DNA from: Tridacna crocea
Taxonomy: Eukaryota; Mollusca; Bivalvia; Cardiida; Cardiidae
DNA length: 64,000 nt
Reading direction: 5' to 3'
Assembly (NCBI GenBank): GCA_943736015.1
Contig: OX031065.1
Coordinates: 39,012,427-39,076,426 of the forward strand
Shown: in pieces, positions 23,330-35,186 of the stretch
How positions within the stretch are numbered: the first letter of the stretch is position 1
Layout of the letters: each line of letters opens with the position of its first letter
The notes under the pieces: generated by a model
The model's input: the letters and a program-made list of their open reading frames with translations, nothing else
What the model was told of the DNA's origin: nothing
The model's database searches: none
Program-made: the position numbers and the translations under genes

Positions 23330-24725
23330 AGTCACATAAAAGTCGGCGGCGCCGATTTGTCGGCGGTTGCCTATTTTATTTTGCCGATCGGTAGTAAATA
23401 GCAACAGACCGACGTCGGCGGTTGTTGGGGAGATCTATTTGTCAAACGGTCACATAAAAGCGACACCCCGGTGGCGGCTATTTCCTTTGAATGGGGAGTA
23501 TGCAGGACTTATATTACCGAACAATCGGTCATCAAACGCCGATATGCCGCTGATAAGCCAGCGTACTGTTGCCGACGCCTGACTGATTGTTGGTGGCGTC
23601 CGGCCGATCAAAGATACGTCGGCGTAGCATCAAAAGTAGTCGGCGATTGTACACCGAGCTACGGCCGGACTACAGCCTATCACATGTTTGTCCAGTCCTG
23701 TCCAAAGTCAACACAAAGGGGACGATTCCGGGTTATTTTTGCAGAGTTTGGAAGTACATGGATAATGGCATCCAAGACGACTCCTTCCTCCCATGCCGCC
23801 GCAAGTGCTGCTATCAGCATAATTATGGTCTTTTTGAAGAAGAGGGTACTGTGCCCTTTGGACCGCCAGCCTTCTCCTTCTTCTGTCACATAATGGCATT
23901 ATGACTTCTACACTGGATCGCAGTCGGACAACTTTTCAGATATTACCATGGCTACCAGTATATAAACTGCCGAAGTCGGAATTAGTTGCCGGTGTAATGC
24001 AGAGAAATTACCCCCATTACAAAATGACCTACGGTCATTTCGCGACGTAGAGGAATGACCCTTGGGTCATTTCTTTACGTAGAGAAATGACCCATGGGTC
24101 ATTTCTCGGCGTAGAATAATGATCCAGGTCATTTTTCTACGTAGAGAAATGACCGATGGGTCATTCCACTACGTCGAGAGATGACCCGTGGGTCATTTTG
24201 TAATGGGGGACATTTCTCTGCATTACACCGGCTACTCAACGATACGTCACAAAGTAATCAGCGAGTAATCTGCCAGAGATCAACGATTAGTCGATGGGAA
24301 CACGCCGATATACATGCCATCGGCCGGGGCCTGGCTGGGCGCCTGCAGTTCATCGAAAGAGACCCGGCGAGATGTCAACGACAAGTCTCCGATAATTTTA
24401 CGGCGGAGAAAAAGTCGGAAAAAGGTCAGAAACGTCGGCGATGTGTACAAAGTTGGCCGCAGTCCGTCAGATAGTCGGCAGTGCCCCGGTCGATTGCCGG
24501 CGATTAGTCACCGAGGCTCTATCGACTTCTCCAAAACCTAAAAGTCCCGCCGATTGATCGGGAAATTTTAACTTGGAGGTAAATTTGGCCGACACCTCGT
24601 CGATCATTTAAAAAAAAAAAAACGCCGTTTTTGTCGGCCGAGGCACCGATCAATCGATGAGGTATCACCGATTAATCTCCGAAATTATTCCCGATACTAC
24701 CAGAAATCCGTCGGTACCCTATCGC
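23330..24725. repeat. GC-rich, word-repetitive tract (CGGCG/CCGAT)
   Basis: Composition switches abruptly from AT-rich to GC-rich and is built of degenerate iterations of GTCGGCG, CCGAT and their complements. Left edge GTCACATAAAAGTCGGCGGC; a similar GGTCACATAAAAGCGACA recurs at 23450. Long overlapping open frames in several frames are a consequence of the composition and not genes. Comparable in style to 26357-27281. Confidence 0.55.
23991..24229. mobile_element. Fold-back element made of ~32-bp tandem palindromes
   Basis: Inverted ends GGTGTAATGCAGAGAAAT / ATTTCTCTGCATTACACC, then ATTAC / GTAAT. The interior has six TGACC-N-GGTCA palindromes alternating with five CTACGTAG-type palindromes at 30-32-bp spacing (24045, 24077, 24109, 24139, 24171). 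A lone end of the same type starts at 24727. Confidence 0.8.
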
Positions 24726-24726
24726 C

Positions 24727-24765
24727 GGTGTAATGCAGAGAAATGACCCCCCCCATTAAAAAATC
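24727..24765 (+). repeat. Solitary end of the GGTGTAATGCAG fold-back element
   Basis: GGTGTAATGCAGAGAAATGA followed by a run of C and ATTA, matching the left end at 23991 and then stopping. Confidence 0.65.
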
Positions 24766-25880
24766 AAAGTACTGATAGTACTGAAGGCCAGGAAATTGAG
24801 GATACGAAACAACACATGATGTCAATTTTAATTAATACAAACAGGTAGACGGACAGGGATACAAGCGGATTCCACTAAGCCCCTGAAATTCTTGGTTTTA
24901 TCTGGAAATTTTGAACTGATACTAGAAAGCACCAGCCAGAAACCAATTAAGCCAGAGCTAGGCATGTGCTCACAGTTATGGGGTGCTTGATAGTGGCTTA
25001 GAATACTTAGTAATTTGTTGTGCTTGTAAACAATCCCAAGTCAAAATTGAACCGTATTCAATCGGCGCAATACCAACTTTTGTTATCTATATTTTTTGAG
25101 ACATGTGATGTCTTGTAGTCCTGAATGACTTTATTTTTTACATTTATGACGCAAGAACATATTTATTTTTATTGATTTCAATGAAAATACATGTAAGATA
25201 GATATCAAGGTAAAATGTAATGAATAATAAAGATTGGAGTAATATGGCAGTTGGTCATGTTGTCTCTACCTTCCACAAGTCGACAAAATTTTGAACTGGT
25301 CATATTTGAAGGAAATTGTAGGTGAAAATCCAAAGTAGTTCTTCGTGTAAATTGAAAAGTAAGATTTTGGGAGGAATTGCTTGTTACATGCAAATTCTCT
25401 TTTAGCCAAAATATTTTCTCAATAAAATACTGTGAAAAGGTTGGATTGTTTTAGGAAAACGATAGGCTCGGTTTTCCTATTTTATTTGCCTATTTTACGG
25501 ACAAGTCACAGTGACTTGAGCTTCGATACTTATATCTACATAATATAAAAAGACGTTAATCCTAATTCATAATTTTTGTCCAAGGACAACTTGTGTCAAG
25601 CCCGCGGACACTTGACTCTCAAGCTTGACCTAGACCCTGGACCTGAATAAATGTTTCAAAGGGAACTTCTGCTCATGATGGAGAACAATGCATTATGCTA
25701 ATTTATATCGGAATCTATCCAAAAATGTAGAAGTTATGGTTCGGACGAAAAATGGTATTGGTCACAGATATGTCATATGACACCAGTAGAGAGAGAGAGA
25801 GAGAGAGATGAAAAAATACATTAAATGACAAGCGAACGACTACAGAAAAAATTATAAGCATTTATTTGGTTTCAAATTAA
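24766..25880. other. No gene seen
   Basis: AT-rich sequence inside the enlarged element copy; a short (GA)n run at 25788-25808. A 62-codon open stretch on the minus strand (25205-25393) has no recognisable features. Confidence 0.4.
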
Positions 25881-26356
25881 AGTCAATCAAAGACATTTTT
25901 AAGAATCACACAGGTGTAATCTATTTGTGACAGGTGTAAAAGGTGTGAAATACATCCTATCAGTGTGAAATAGGCAGTATAAACAATGACAAAACTACCA
26001 AATAACTCTTGGATAAAGGTAAATAATAAACATAATCTACATAATAAAGACAACGAAATTTCAAAAATATTTTTATAGACAACTTGATTAACGATATGAA
26101 TGAAACTTGATGTTGGGGTCGATTTTTCTAAAATTTTATTTGGGGACGATTTCACCAAAGAAATCGTCTCCAGGGGACGATTTCTCCGGAGTGATAAACA
26201 TAACACGGGCCAAGCAGTTTGGGGACGATTTCTCCAGGGGCCGATTTCTCCAGCATTCCGCTGAAGCACCCTAGATTTAGTCGATATACATAAGAAAAAG
26301 TGATGTGTTGGGATATTATGGTTACGAGCTTCAATATCAAAGTGTTAGAAACACTA

Positions 26357-27281
26357 CGGTCACAATTTGAAACTGCCGCCTGTCGATTTTTAGACATCGG
26401 TGGATTCTTAAACTTACATGCCACCGACCGATTTTTTACAAATCGGTGGGAGTGGTCATAAATAACTGCCAGTAAAAGGCCACCTGACGGGCTCCGGGCA
26501 GCGCCAGGCAGTACCTTAAGTTCGAGGGATGTGGGTCGTCGTCAGGGCGTCGGCCGGTGGCAGTTACGTGACAGGCCGGCAGCCGTCAGATTTTACCTGC
26601 CACCGCCCGTTGACCTGGCGGACACCGGCCATTTATACCTGACACCGGCCGGAAATCGGGCGTTCAAACTGCCACCGGCCGGCGCCCGCCCGATAATCTG
26701 ACGGCGGCAGGCTAGTTTACGGGGGATATATGAACCTAGATTGCTCTATCACACTACAAAGTGTTTATTATTATTATCAACCACAAGAAAAATGGATCTG
26801 ATTTTTTGAGAAATGTTTCCTTCCACGAGTTGCCCCTAAAGGCAGCGGCAAGGGGAAGGACAAGACACTGAAGCGCAAGAGATCAGAGCCCAAGACACAG
26901 CAATACGCAAGTCTCTGAGTCCTTTGGTGCTTTTAGAATCGCCATGATGACTATTTTGTATAATGTATGGCCTCAGATTTATTTTCAGGGGCCCCGAAGT
27001 CTGCACTCGGCAGATCGCCGACCTGCCACCTACCAACACCGACTGTCGGCTTCCAGCTGCTTTTCAATCTCTACCCTGCCGCCGGCAGATATTTTGAAAT
27101 CGAAGGGTGGCATGTGGGTAGCATAACGGCAGCAGGCCGCATGCTAGAGTGGAAGTTAGTTCCTCCCGCCTGCCGATTGTGCCTGCCACCGAGGTGCCAC
27201 CGGGCTGCCACCGGCCGAATTTGAGTGAAAACTGGCAGTTACCACGCCGGCAGGCGGCATTTACTGTTTTGTGACCGTACT
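26357..27281. mobile_element. GC-rich element with ends TA-CGGTCACA
   Basis: Left TACGGTCACAATTTGAAACT followed by GCCGCCTG; right CAGGCGGC...TGTGACCGTA, inverted, with TA outside each. The interior is dense in GCCACCGGC, CTGCCGG and their complements; a local AT-rich island with normal composition lies at 26725-26990. Similar word-rich structure to 23330-24725 but different words. Superfamily unknown; the TA flanks would fit mariner-like elements. Confidence 0.6.
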
Positions 27282-28451
27282 ATAAGAAAACGTTTCTAAA
27301 GATGTTTCGCTTTTTTTTTTATTGTTCTCGTACATCCTATGTATTTTCGGCTTTATTTTTTCTCCAAATCTCATAATCTCATAAAATCTCTTCGGCCACA
27401 CTGTTGAACAAATTTCATTCTATTTCAGTCCCTAGTATTAGTATTATTCACCCCCCCCCATCCAAAATTACTTCCTACGGGCCTGCTATTGGTGCAGTAT
27501 CTGTGACTATCGAGAAGTATTGAAGATCTAGAGAGATCGATTTAAAAATGGATCTTTGAATTGTCACCATGAAATAATTAAGTCCTGGTGACACAGCGTT
27601 ACACATCAAACAAGGAAACAAAGGCAGGAAATTCAAAGCTGTGGAAGTAGGTCTATAGATGTTTTCGCTTTGAAAATCGTTGTTTGATAAGGAGAAATCG
27701 CTCCCTTTGAGCAATTTCTATTTTTCTCGCTATGTCTGCTGAGCTTAACTATTCCTATTAAAAGAAAAATCCACACTGACCTTCAGTCTTATTTTCTGCA
27801 GAGATAAGCGCGGACCTGAGCCATTTTTTTCTGTTGTTTAAAATTCTAAATACCATAAGTATGGAAATTTAAAGAAAAATCTGTCCACTAGAAAGTATGC
27901 ATTTTTTTTTTTTTTTTTTAAAGATTAGCCCCTAATTCGGTCAAATTATCTTCCATTTTATCTCAATAGTTAAATCTATATATGATCCCTGTTTATAAAC
28001 ATGCATATATTTATTCTAACCGTGCTCAAAACCAGAATTTTACATATTTTTTAGAATCATTCATTAACATGGTGTAGATTGGTATGTTTTCCTGAAATCT
28101 TCCTATTTAACTGATGATTAAATCATATTTTGGAACTGTATAACCGTTTTCCAAAGACAATTAAATTCCTCAGTAACGAGCACGGTGACTCACATCTCTT
28201 TTAGCCGTAATCTCCTAGAGACATTCATGATGAGCTTTGTGATGTGTAGCCTACATTTTTTTTTTTCAAAAAATCTGTCGGTTAAAAAGATCGTAAAATA
28301 CGTCGTTAAGGGAGGCTAATTTTTCTGAAAAATAATACGGTTGTGAATGAATCGGTATTGCCCAATAACCCAAAAACCAGGGATAAAAAAAAAATAATAA
28401 TAAAATTACTTGTAAGCATCATAAAAGAATCACATACCAGAAGAAGCAAAC

Positions 28452-28503
<52 letters not shown>

Positions 28504-29015
28504 CAAGGTATGGTATGATGTTAATTCTTACTAAATGTCGACAGGCTTAGACCGAATCATAGCACACTTTATTATACGTCATGAAAATCTGAGCACACAT
28601 GCGGGATTTTTAAACAACAGTCGAAGAAGTAGTTGCAGAGTTCGAAGGTAAACAGAATATAAATACAATGAAAATTAGATCATCCATTGATGATAATACA
28701 AATAACTTAAGGTTTTTGCTGTTTGATTTTGAGTAAGCAGGATGGCTTAGAAAATACAAGATAATATAATTGCAGAATGAAATTACCGTTATCTCCCTTC
28801 GTCCATTTAACCGATCGACCTTTCCATAAAGCGAAACTTTTTCGCGTTATTTTACTCAAAAAATAATTATTCTGTAAGGGATAGGGAATAATTTTTAGAT
28901 TCAATAATTTGAAAGGTTCAGTAGAATCAATGGAAGATTTGCATCAATCATTTGAAGTTTAATAAAATTCATTTTTTTTTTAAACAATTCTAAATTTAGA
29001 TATTATGCAACAGTT
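27282..29015. other. No gene; a microsatellite and a MITE fragment
   Basis: 27685-27740 resembles the GAAATTGCTC hairpin variant of the TTAA MITE. A (GA)n run lies at 28453-28501. Nothing else recognisable. Confidence 0.45.
28453..28501. repeat. (GA)n microsatellite
   Basis: About 24 uninterrupted GA units. Confidence 0.95.
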
Positions 29016-29204
29016 TTAACCTTCTGTGCCTACCACACAAAAGAGCCCACTTTTAACAACCTTGAAGAGAAGCCTTTGAAATACAGTGAAAAAAGGGAAG
29101 GATAGAAAACTTTGTGTGCAAAAAGGAGAGAATGCTGGTCACCACAATGTTTTCTATACTATGAATTTGACATTTTCAGAATTTTGCTGCTTGTAAAAGG
29201 TTAA
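29016..29204 (+). mobile_element. Divergent palindromic TTAA MITE
   Basis: TTAA at both ends, but the hairpin has lost most of its right arm (GCTGGTCACC runs straight to ACAATGTTTTCT). Confidence 0.65.
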
Positions 29205-30438
29205 ATATGAATCTAGGTACAAATTCCAGATGTAAAAATGCTTTGTACTGAAATGCCAGAAACTAAAATACCAGAAATAAAAGTGTCAAAATAGTGAATA
29301 CACCAGACGTAATAATGCCATGGGTAAAAATGCCAACCATATTAACCAGGGGTGCGGAATTCCTTAGTCTCAATAATGAGATGTTCCAGTGATTTTTTTT
29401 TCATATTTGGACATTTATTGTGCACCATACCGTCTCAAGTCCATTGAAAAATTTCTGGTAGCAAAGGTAGAGCGCTATGCTGCCTTTCTGTTATGTCGGT
29501 TAAATCTGTATTGCAGCGAAATGCAACTACATTTAAGTAGCTAACATAACCAACGACGGATTATTGAACCTTTCATCACCCTAAAACCATGGGAGAAGTC
29601 ATTTATGACATTTAAATCTTGGAAAGAACACTGACGGAATTTACTATGCCTGGTGGCCATTTTGATCTTTTTCAGGAATGTAAATAACTTGAGTAACAGA
29701 TGAAATGCATGATTCTCTTATGTTTAGCATTTAGATAAAAAATATTTGCAATTAAAACAAAGGATTATTAAATATACAAGCAACAGTTATGTTTAAATCA
29801 TAGGTTTGTGCTCTATTTGCGAAATTATGAGAGTTTAAAGATGCCCGTCTACAGCTGCTGAGCAAAAACGCTGTTAAATTTCAAACAATTTAGAATGGTA
29901 CAGAAACCAATCCTTTGTGTAAACATGGATAAATTACTGTCATAGTTATGTGGTGTAATTGAAAAAACAAACAGGGAGATTTGTATTAGAAACCTAACAT
30001 TGGTCAGAAGAAAACTGGCTGACGATCAAAGCTGTAAAAAATGGTGGTGCATCACGGAAACTTATTGTTGGTTTCCACTGAGAGATGGATACGGTGTAAT
30101 TTGCATATAGGTTGAGACCTCCGTCTGAAAATCGAGGCTGCAACAGAGAAGCATCCATTTTCCTTTATTTACTGCATCAGGCGCAGGGCCAAGGTCAAAT
30201 ATAGTCACATGACAGAATGCATGATAATCATAGGAATCTACCAGAGTGTATAACGATTATCAAAAATCTTGGATTCAAAAACTGGAAACGATGAGTCTGT
30301 TTACATTGAAGGCTGCAATTCAGAGAAATACAAATTCTATTGACCGTAATCTAAGCAACCTTGTAACAGTCAGGTGCAATATTTGCAATGAAGATATAAG
30401 AATGACTATATCTTAATAAAATAAAGACAAAACGAGTT
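29205..30438. other. No gene; short degenerate tandem repeat
   Basis: 29235-29340 holds imperfect repeats of a ~14-bp AAAATGCCAGAAAT-like unit. The rest is unclassified AT-rich sequence. Confidence 0.4.
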
Positions 30439-31342
30439 CAAGGTTCGCACAGGCTTGAAAAGTGCTTGAAAATGAAGGGTAGTCTTGAAAAGTCCTTGAA
30501 ACAGTTTTGTCTTGAAAAGTTCTGGAAAATTCATATCTAGCCTTGAAAAGTACTTGAATTTCAGGCTTTATGCATAATGAATAGTAAATACTACTAAAAA
30601 TTGCTTTAGCAATGACAAAACAAATTATATCAAAAAATGGAGTCCAATACATCAACGTCGTTTCCGAGTACGAAAATGCACAAGGGAGCTTTATTAGGTA
30701 CGAAAGTATAATGGTACGAAATGACTGTATTTACACTGGTTCCCTGCTTTTAGGTGCTATCCTTACTTTATATGATAATCGACCGGGGTCTAGTTTACAC
30801 AGTATTGTACGCATTATCTCCCTTTGCATGATTTATCTTTTCGTAAAGTTATTGTCTGCAAGTTTTAGTGATTTACTTACGTTTTAATTCCGGATTTCTA
30901 GGAATTAGAATAAGAAAATGTGTTTTCCGTAGGGATTAGTCCAGAAAATACCCTTAGGTCAAGGAAACAAACGATATTTATAAAGCCGTTTGTCGTAGTT
31001 GCAGAAAAGAAATCGATATTGCTTGCATGTGTGAAAGCGCGGTCCGGTCTCACAAAAGCAAGTTGCATTAAGAAAGTGGAAAGTCCATGACTGGAATGTT
31101 TTCAGACTATTTTGTAAAATGTTCAGTCATAAAAACAAGTCCGAGTGTAAAAAAGAACATGAAAATGACATTTCCTAATCCCATTGTGTTTAAGAAAATT
31201 AAAGAAAACCTGTCTTTGGTTTAAAAAAGGTAGGTACATATGTATTATGTTTAAAAAAAAGTCCTTGAAAATGAGTTTTTTGTACTTGAAAAGTCCTTGA
31301 AAAGTCCTTGAATTTAGTCAGCTCTTGCTTGTATGAACCCTG
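30439..31342. mobile_element. hAT-like element, 5-bp target duplication
   Basis: GAGTT occurs at 30434-30438 and 31343-31347. Ends CAAGGTTCGCACA and complement CAGGGTTCATACA. Each end is followed by iterations of CTTGAAAAGTCCTTGAA, which form a short subterminal repeat array in inverted arrangement. Interior open stretch (30612-30887) is not recognisable. Confidence 0.65.
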
Positions 31343-32170
31343 GAGTTAAAACTGGCTGAAAATGAATATTAGGGCCTCTTTAAACTTGTGCACAAAATCT
31401 GTGCAAAACATTCAACTGGTTTTATCTTGATCGTCTCTGTACCCAAAGGCGACCGGTCAAAAAGTAGTATCAGCTTTTGGGACAGTTATCTGTTCTACAG
31501 AATTCCTATACCCCACTTGTCGGATTCGGGGACCTTTTCCGACTGACAAGTAGATTTTTCCCTAGCTCTAGTCTGCAGTCAAGTGAATTTCATAGCATAC
31601 ATAATGAGAAAATGGCCCATTTATTCAAACTTTTGCATAATCCATGTTTGTACTTCGTGGAAATAGACACTCATATGATACAAACTATTGTAGTTTCAGT
31701 GAAAACACTCTATCTGTTGGCCATATCGAGCCAGATTTGTGTTTTTTTTAGTAATATGATACCTGGTAAAAAAGTTACAAAATGGTTTTTATCGTGCACA
31801 GATTAAGCACCCTATTGCCAGAGCATGGCTCATACATTTGTATAGTAAGTTGATCGTCATGCTGCCACGTCCATGCTGAAGAAATACCTGGACACAGAAT
31901 TCTGAAGCTTACAAACTTCCTGTAAAATCATTAATTTATGAAAGATCTATAAAAAGTTCACATAAGAAGAGGGAATATTCATCAGGTGACAAGTCAATCC
32001 TTTACCAACAACAAAAATCCCACGATGTTTTCCAAAGGCTTCAGTCTCAGGTTTGTAAAAACTAGGGATTGTTTGGTAAGGTTTCAAGTTGTACAATAGC
32101 CACCTACAATGCTTGAAAAATTGTACAGAAAAGCACAGGCACTAAAGTCTAGTATAAGGTGCTCTAAATG
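31343..32170. other. No gene; a TTAA-MITE fragment at the right
   Basis: 31990-32085 holds the right half of a TTAA MITE (ACAATGTTTTCC-like arm, GGGATTGTTTGGTAAGG end). The open stretch at 31477-31806 shows no domain. Confidence 0.4.
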
Positions 32171-32374
32171 TTAACCCTTTACCCCATAAGGCATTTCTAT
32201 GGTATCTGTAATGGACCCTAATTAACAGCAAGGATGAAGCAGTTTCTTTTGTGTATATGAAACCTTTTGATAGCATAGAAAATATTACGAGCAATTTCAC
32301 CTTTTGCCACAATGTTTTCCAAAGGCTCCTACAAGCAATGCGTAGAAATGAGTATCTATGGAGTAAAGGGTTAA
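32171..32374. mobile_element. TTAA MITE, ACCCCATAAGGC subfamily
   Basis: Ends TTAACCCTTTACCCCATAAG and ATGGAGTAAAGGGTTAA. The hairpin is half lost: the left arm stops at GAAAATATTACGAGC while the right arm retains CAATTTCACCTTTTG. Related copies at 43583 and 44105. Confidence 0.75.
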
Positions 32375-32377
32375 GTG

Positions 32378-32825
32378 TTAACCCTTAGGCTGCTAATCAG
32401 GATTCACTGACCTTTTATGCACAGTGTAGATCGAAGAGCAAACAACACAGATTGTGCAATCTGATCTTGAATCTACACTGTCCGTTAAGCCTTTCCCAAA
32501 CAATCCCTGGTTTTTACGACCCAGAGTTGGAAGCCTTTTGAAAACACTGTGGGAAAAGGAGAAAATGCTGGTAACCAGCATTTTCTCCTTTTCCCACAAT
32601 GTTTTCTACCCTACTCGAAAAAAAATTCAATTTTTGAGTAAACCTTTATTTTGTTGTCTGCCACTGCTTTCAATTTAGACAAGTCTAAAATTTTGTTGTT
32701 TGGTAAAGGGTTAAGGAGATCTGTTTTTTCTCAGAAAGATAACTAAACTATGAAATTGGCAAAACTGTTGTTTTTCTTGCTATTAAATGGGAATTTTTGT
32801 CCCATTAATTTAGCAGCCAAACTCT
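32378..32825. mobile_element. GATCAGACTGCAC-family TTAA element split by another MITE
   Basis: Starts TTAACCCTTAGGCTGCTAA at 32378 and its presumed right end, TTTAGCAGCC, is at ~32810-32820. A standard TTAA MITE (32485-32714) sits in the middle at a TTAA. The hairpin core is GTGTAGATC...GATCTTGAATCTACAC. Confidence 0.5.
32485..32714 (+). mobile_element. Palindromic TTAA MITE, reference-quality copy
   Basis: 230 bp. TTAA both ends; TIR CCTTTCCCAAACAA / TTGTTTGGTAAAGG. A ~66-bp near-perfect hairpin from GAAAACACTGTGGGAAAAGG through CTGGTAACCAG to its complement (one stem mismatch, ACTGT versus ACAAT). After the hairpin comes CTACCC and an AT-rich arm with TTTGTTGTCTGC and TTTCAATTTAGAC. Confidence 0.9.
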
Positions 32826-33061
32826 TCACCAAACAATCCTGGGTGTTAGCTACCTTGAGGAAGGGGCCTTTTCAAAACTAAACATTGTTGGAAAAGAAGA
32901 AAATGTTGGTAACCAACTTTTCTCCTTTTCCAACAGTCAATGTTTTGTACTTTTCCAAAGTCAAGTGTCTGATTTTTGAGTCAAATTCATTTTGTCATCT
33001 GCAAATGTTTTCAGTTTCGACTTGTCTAAAATTTTGCCATTTCGTTTTGGTACAGAGTTAA
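32818..33061 (+). mobile_element. Palindromic TTAA MITE
   Basis: Right TTAA present. The hairpin is mutated around TTGTTGGAAAAGAAG and CTTTTCCAACAG, and the two arms have changed in parallel (both GTTGG-type). Confidence 0.7.
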
Positions 33062-33555
33062 AGGGTTTAGATTTTGTTCCTGTTCAAATACCCTGAACCT
33101 TTTCAATTAATAGGATTGTATTTTGTTACATTCTCACCTATAATGTGGGTAAATATTTGGCTTTATTGAAATGCCAACAGTATTATTAGGTACATAGGGA
33201 GACAGTGTAGATCAAGATCAGATGGCACAAACTGTTATGTCTGATCTATAATCAACACTTCCCAGGTTCTTGCTGATAACCACCAAGCCTGATCTTTTAT
33301 CTTCTTATAATATTGAAAATAAGGTAAACTTTTTACCTGTCATTTCCATTTGCGGGCAATTTAACCTTTTCAGTGTTTAATACTTTACCAGTCCGCACAA
33401 TCCAGACTTTAAAAGACCCTGAAATAAGATCTTTCTGAAAACAGGTCGAATGGTCCTCATACAGCAGAAATGGACAAAAGGCAAAAAGTTTTGTTCAAGG
33501 TCAGGGTACCCAGTCTACACAGGCTGATCTGGGTCGATTACTTTTTGCAGATGCA
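33062..33555. other. Intergenic; fragments of two palindromic repeat families
   Basis: 33205-33260 has GTGTAGATCAAGATCAGA...GTCTGATCTATAATC (GATCAGACTGCAC family). 33480-33550 has CAGTCTACACAGGCTGATCT...GCAGATGCATTAA, a family also seen near 10140, 35415 and 56865. Confidence 0.5.
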
Positions 33556-33778
33556 TTAACTCATTACCAAACGACAATATTTCAGGCTTGTCCAAATCGA
33601 AAGCATTTGCAGATGACAAAATAAAAGAAAATTTGAAATTTGTTTTGTGAAGGGTAGAAAACATTGTGAGAAAAGGAGAAAATGCTGGTTACCAGCATTT
33701 TCTCCTTTTCCCACAATGTTTTCTAAAGGCTTCTTTCTCAGGGGTGTCAAAAGTAGGGATTGTGTGATAATGGGTTAA
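33556..33778 (-). mobile_element. Palindromic TTAA MITE
   Basis: TTAA both ends; ATTACCAAACGAC / GTGTGATAATGGG ends. Hairpin intact except one G/A difference. Confidence 0.85.
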
Positions 33779-34736
33779 AGTACCATTTTGCAGAGCATGG
33801 CCCAAATCTATTGAGTGTACAATGTACTTTCTCTTTAAAGTAAAGCAGTTGTCTTCTTTGGGGATTTTTGGTACATGTTTATACACAAGCCCATAATTTC
33901 GTAAAACTTCTAAATATGGATTTCAAAACAATAATTATTGCTATGCAATTAGACATTCTGTCTAATCCAATCAGATGGCTGGTCTTGAGTTTTAAGAGCA
34001 GAGTCAAGAATATTAACTGAATAAGCCACCCCTGTCGTGTATAGACATTTTCAATAATCTTCACAAACACTTTCTGAGTTCAGCTTCGATTACTGTGCCC
34101 TCTAAGATTTAAATACAGGTTTTGCTCTAATAGAAGGTATTTCGATAATTAGTTCTGTATACATTTATAAATTAAAAGCTTTAAAATTGTAAGGGTTATA
34201 TTTGTGTTGAAATTGAAATTTCATGCTTTGTAAAGAAGTCAAACTGTATTAAATCTATTTGTATCAGTCTGTTTGAAATAACCCTTTTCATTTTATTGGA
34301 AAAAAAATATCACAATTTCAGATTAAAGAAATGTTGAAAACGGGGACTTTGGTCTTTGGACTATTGGAGATGGCACCATTTATAATTTTTAAAATCTTTT
34401 TATAAGATTTATTACTAATCTGTGAGGTCATGTTTTTATAAATTCCCTGAGAAAATTTTGAATACCTGTCTCGTTACAAAACTTATTTTTGTTTAGGAAG
34501 AATAAATGTAGAGCTTATGTTAGAAGTGGGAAAGTATAAATCAATAATTTTAACGTTGGCGTGAAATGTGAATCAAATGGGTTTATTGTAATACATGGGC
34601 TTAACTTTTTATATCAACCAGGAGTGTTTAAGTGGGTTTAAACAATTAAAGGTAATTTTTTTTTAATGAAAGAAAAAGTATTTTGGCTATCTGTATTTTT
34701 GTTGTGTAGGATGCCAGCTTTACAGAATTTCATGTT
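33779..34736. other. No gene seen
   Basis: AT-rich, no recognisable element ends and no coding character. Confidence 0.4.
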
Positions 34737-34964
34737 TTAATCCTTTATCAAACAATAGCTGGTTTTACGATCCTGAGATAGAGGCCTTTTGAAGACACTG
34801 AGGAAGAAGGAGAAAATGCTAGTAACCAGCATTTTCTCCTCTTTCAACAATGTTTTCTAACCTGCTGGAAACCAATTTCAATTTATTTAGATGCATTTGT
34901 TTTGTCGTCTGCAAGTGCATTTATTTGGGCCAGTCTAACATTATGTCTTTTGGTAAAGAGTTAA
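34737..34964 (+). mobile_element. Palindromic TTAA MITE
   Basis: TTAA both ends. The hairpin tip is intact; the stem has decayed (GACACTGAGGAAGAAGG versus CTCTTTCAACAATG). Confidence 0.8.
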
Positions 34965-35129
34965 AGATCTTGGAGAAGCCTTGAAAACATTGTTGGAAAA
35001 AAAAAAAATCTGGTAATTAGTATTTTTTCCTTTTCCCTCACCGTTTTTTATCCTTTCAATTACAAACGACATCTTCAAATGTGGCTTTTCAGTTGGATGA
35101 GTCCAAAATTTTGTGTCTGGTAAAGAGAT
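34965..35129 (+). mobile_element. 5'-truncated TTAA MITE abutting the previous copy
   Basis: Begins AGATCTTGGAGAAGCC directly after the TTAA of the preceding copy and ends GGTAAAGAGATCAA. Confidence 0.65.
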
Positions 35130-35186
35130 CAAACTGCAATCTCCATAAATAAGCAATACTTTGTTAATAAGGGGCTTAATGCTTTT

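Larger units (their letters stand above)
23030..26262. mobile_element. Second copy of the GGGGACGATTTCTCC element, enlarged by insertions
   Basis: 23035-23255 matches 6410-6665 (including CTTTGTGCAGAGACATAGAT and the AGT run), and 25900-26262 matches 7800-8112 (GACAGGTGTGAAA, GGGGACGATTTCTCC words). The left end is truncated relative to the first copy. The extra interior holds the GC-rich tract (23330-24725) and the fold-back array (23991-24229). Confidence 0.6.

Noticed and set aside
23991-24229. CRISPR-like array with ~32-bp spacing
   Set aside because: The intervals between repeats are themselves palindromic repeats, ends are inverted, there are no cas genes and the genome is eukaryotic.
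23471-24541. Overlapping long open frames on both strands
   Set aside because: They follow from GC-rich, word-repetitive sequence with few stops; translations are low-complexity and lack domains.
28306-28534. ORFs of alternating Ser-Leu or Arg-Glu
   Set aside because: Translation of the GA microsatellite.
30612-30887. 91-codon ORF inside the hAT-like element
   Set aside because: No transposase motif recognised; considered chance.
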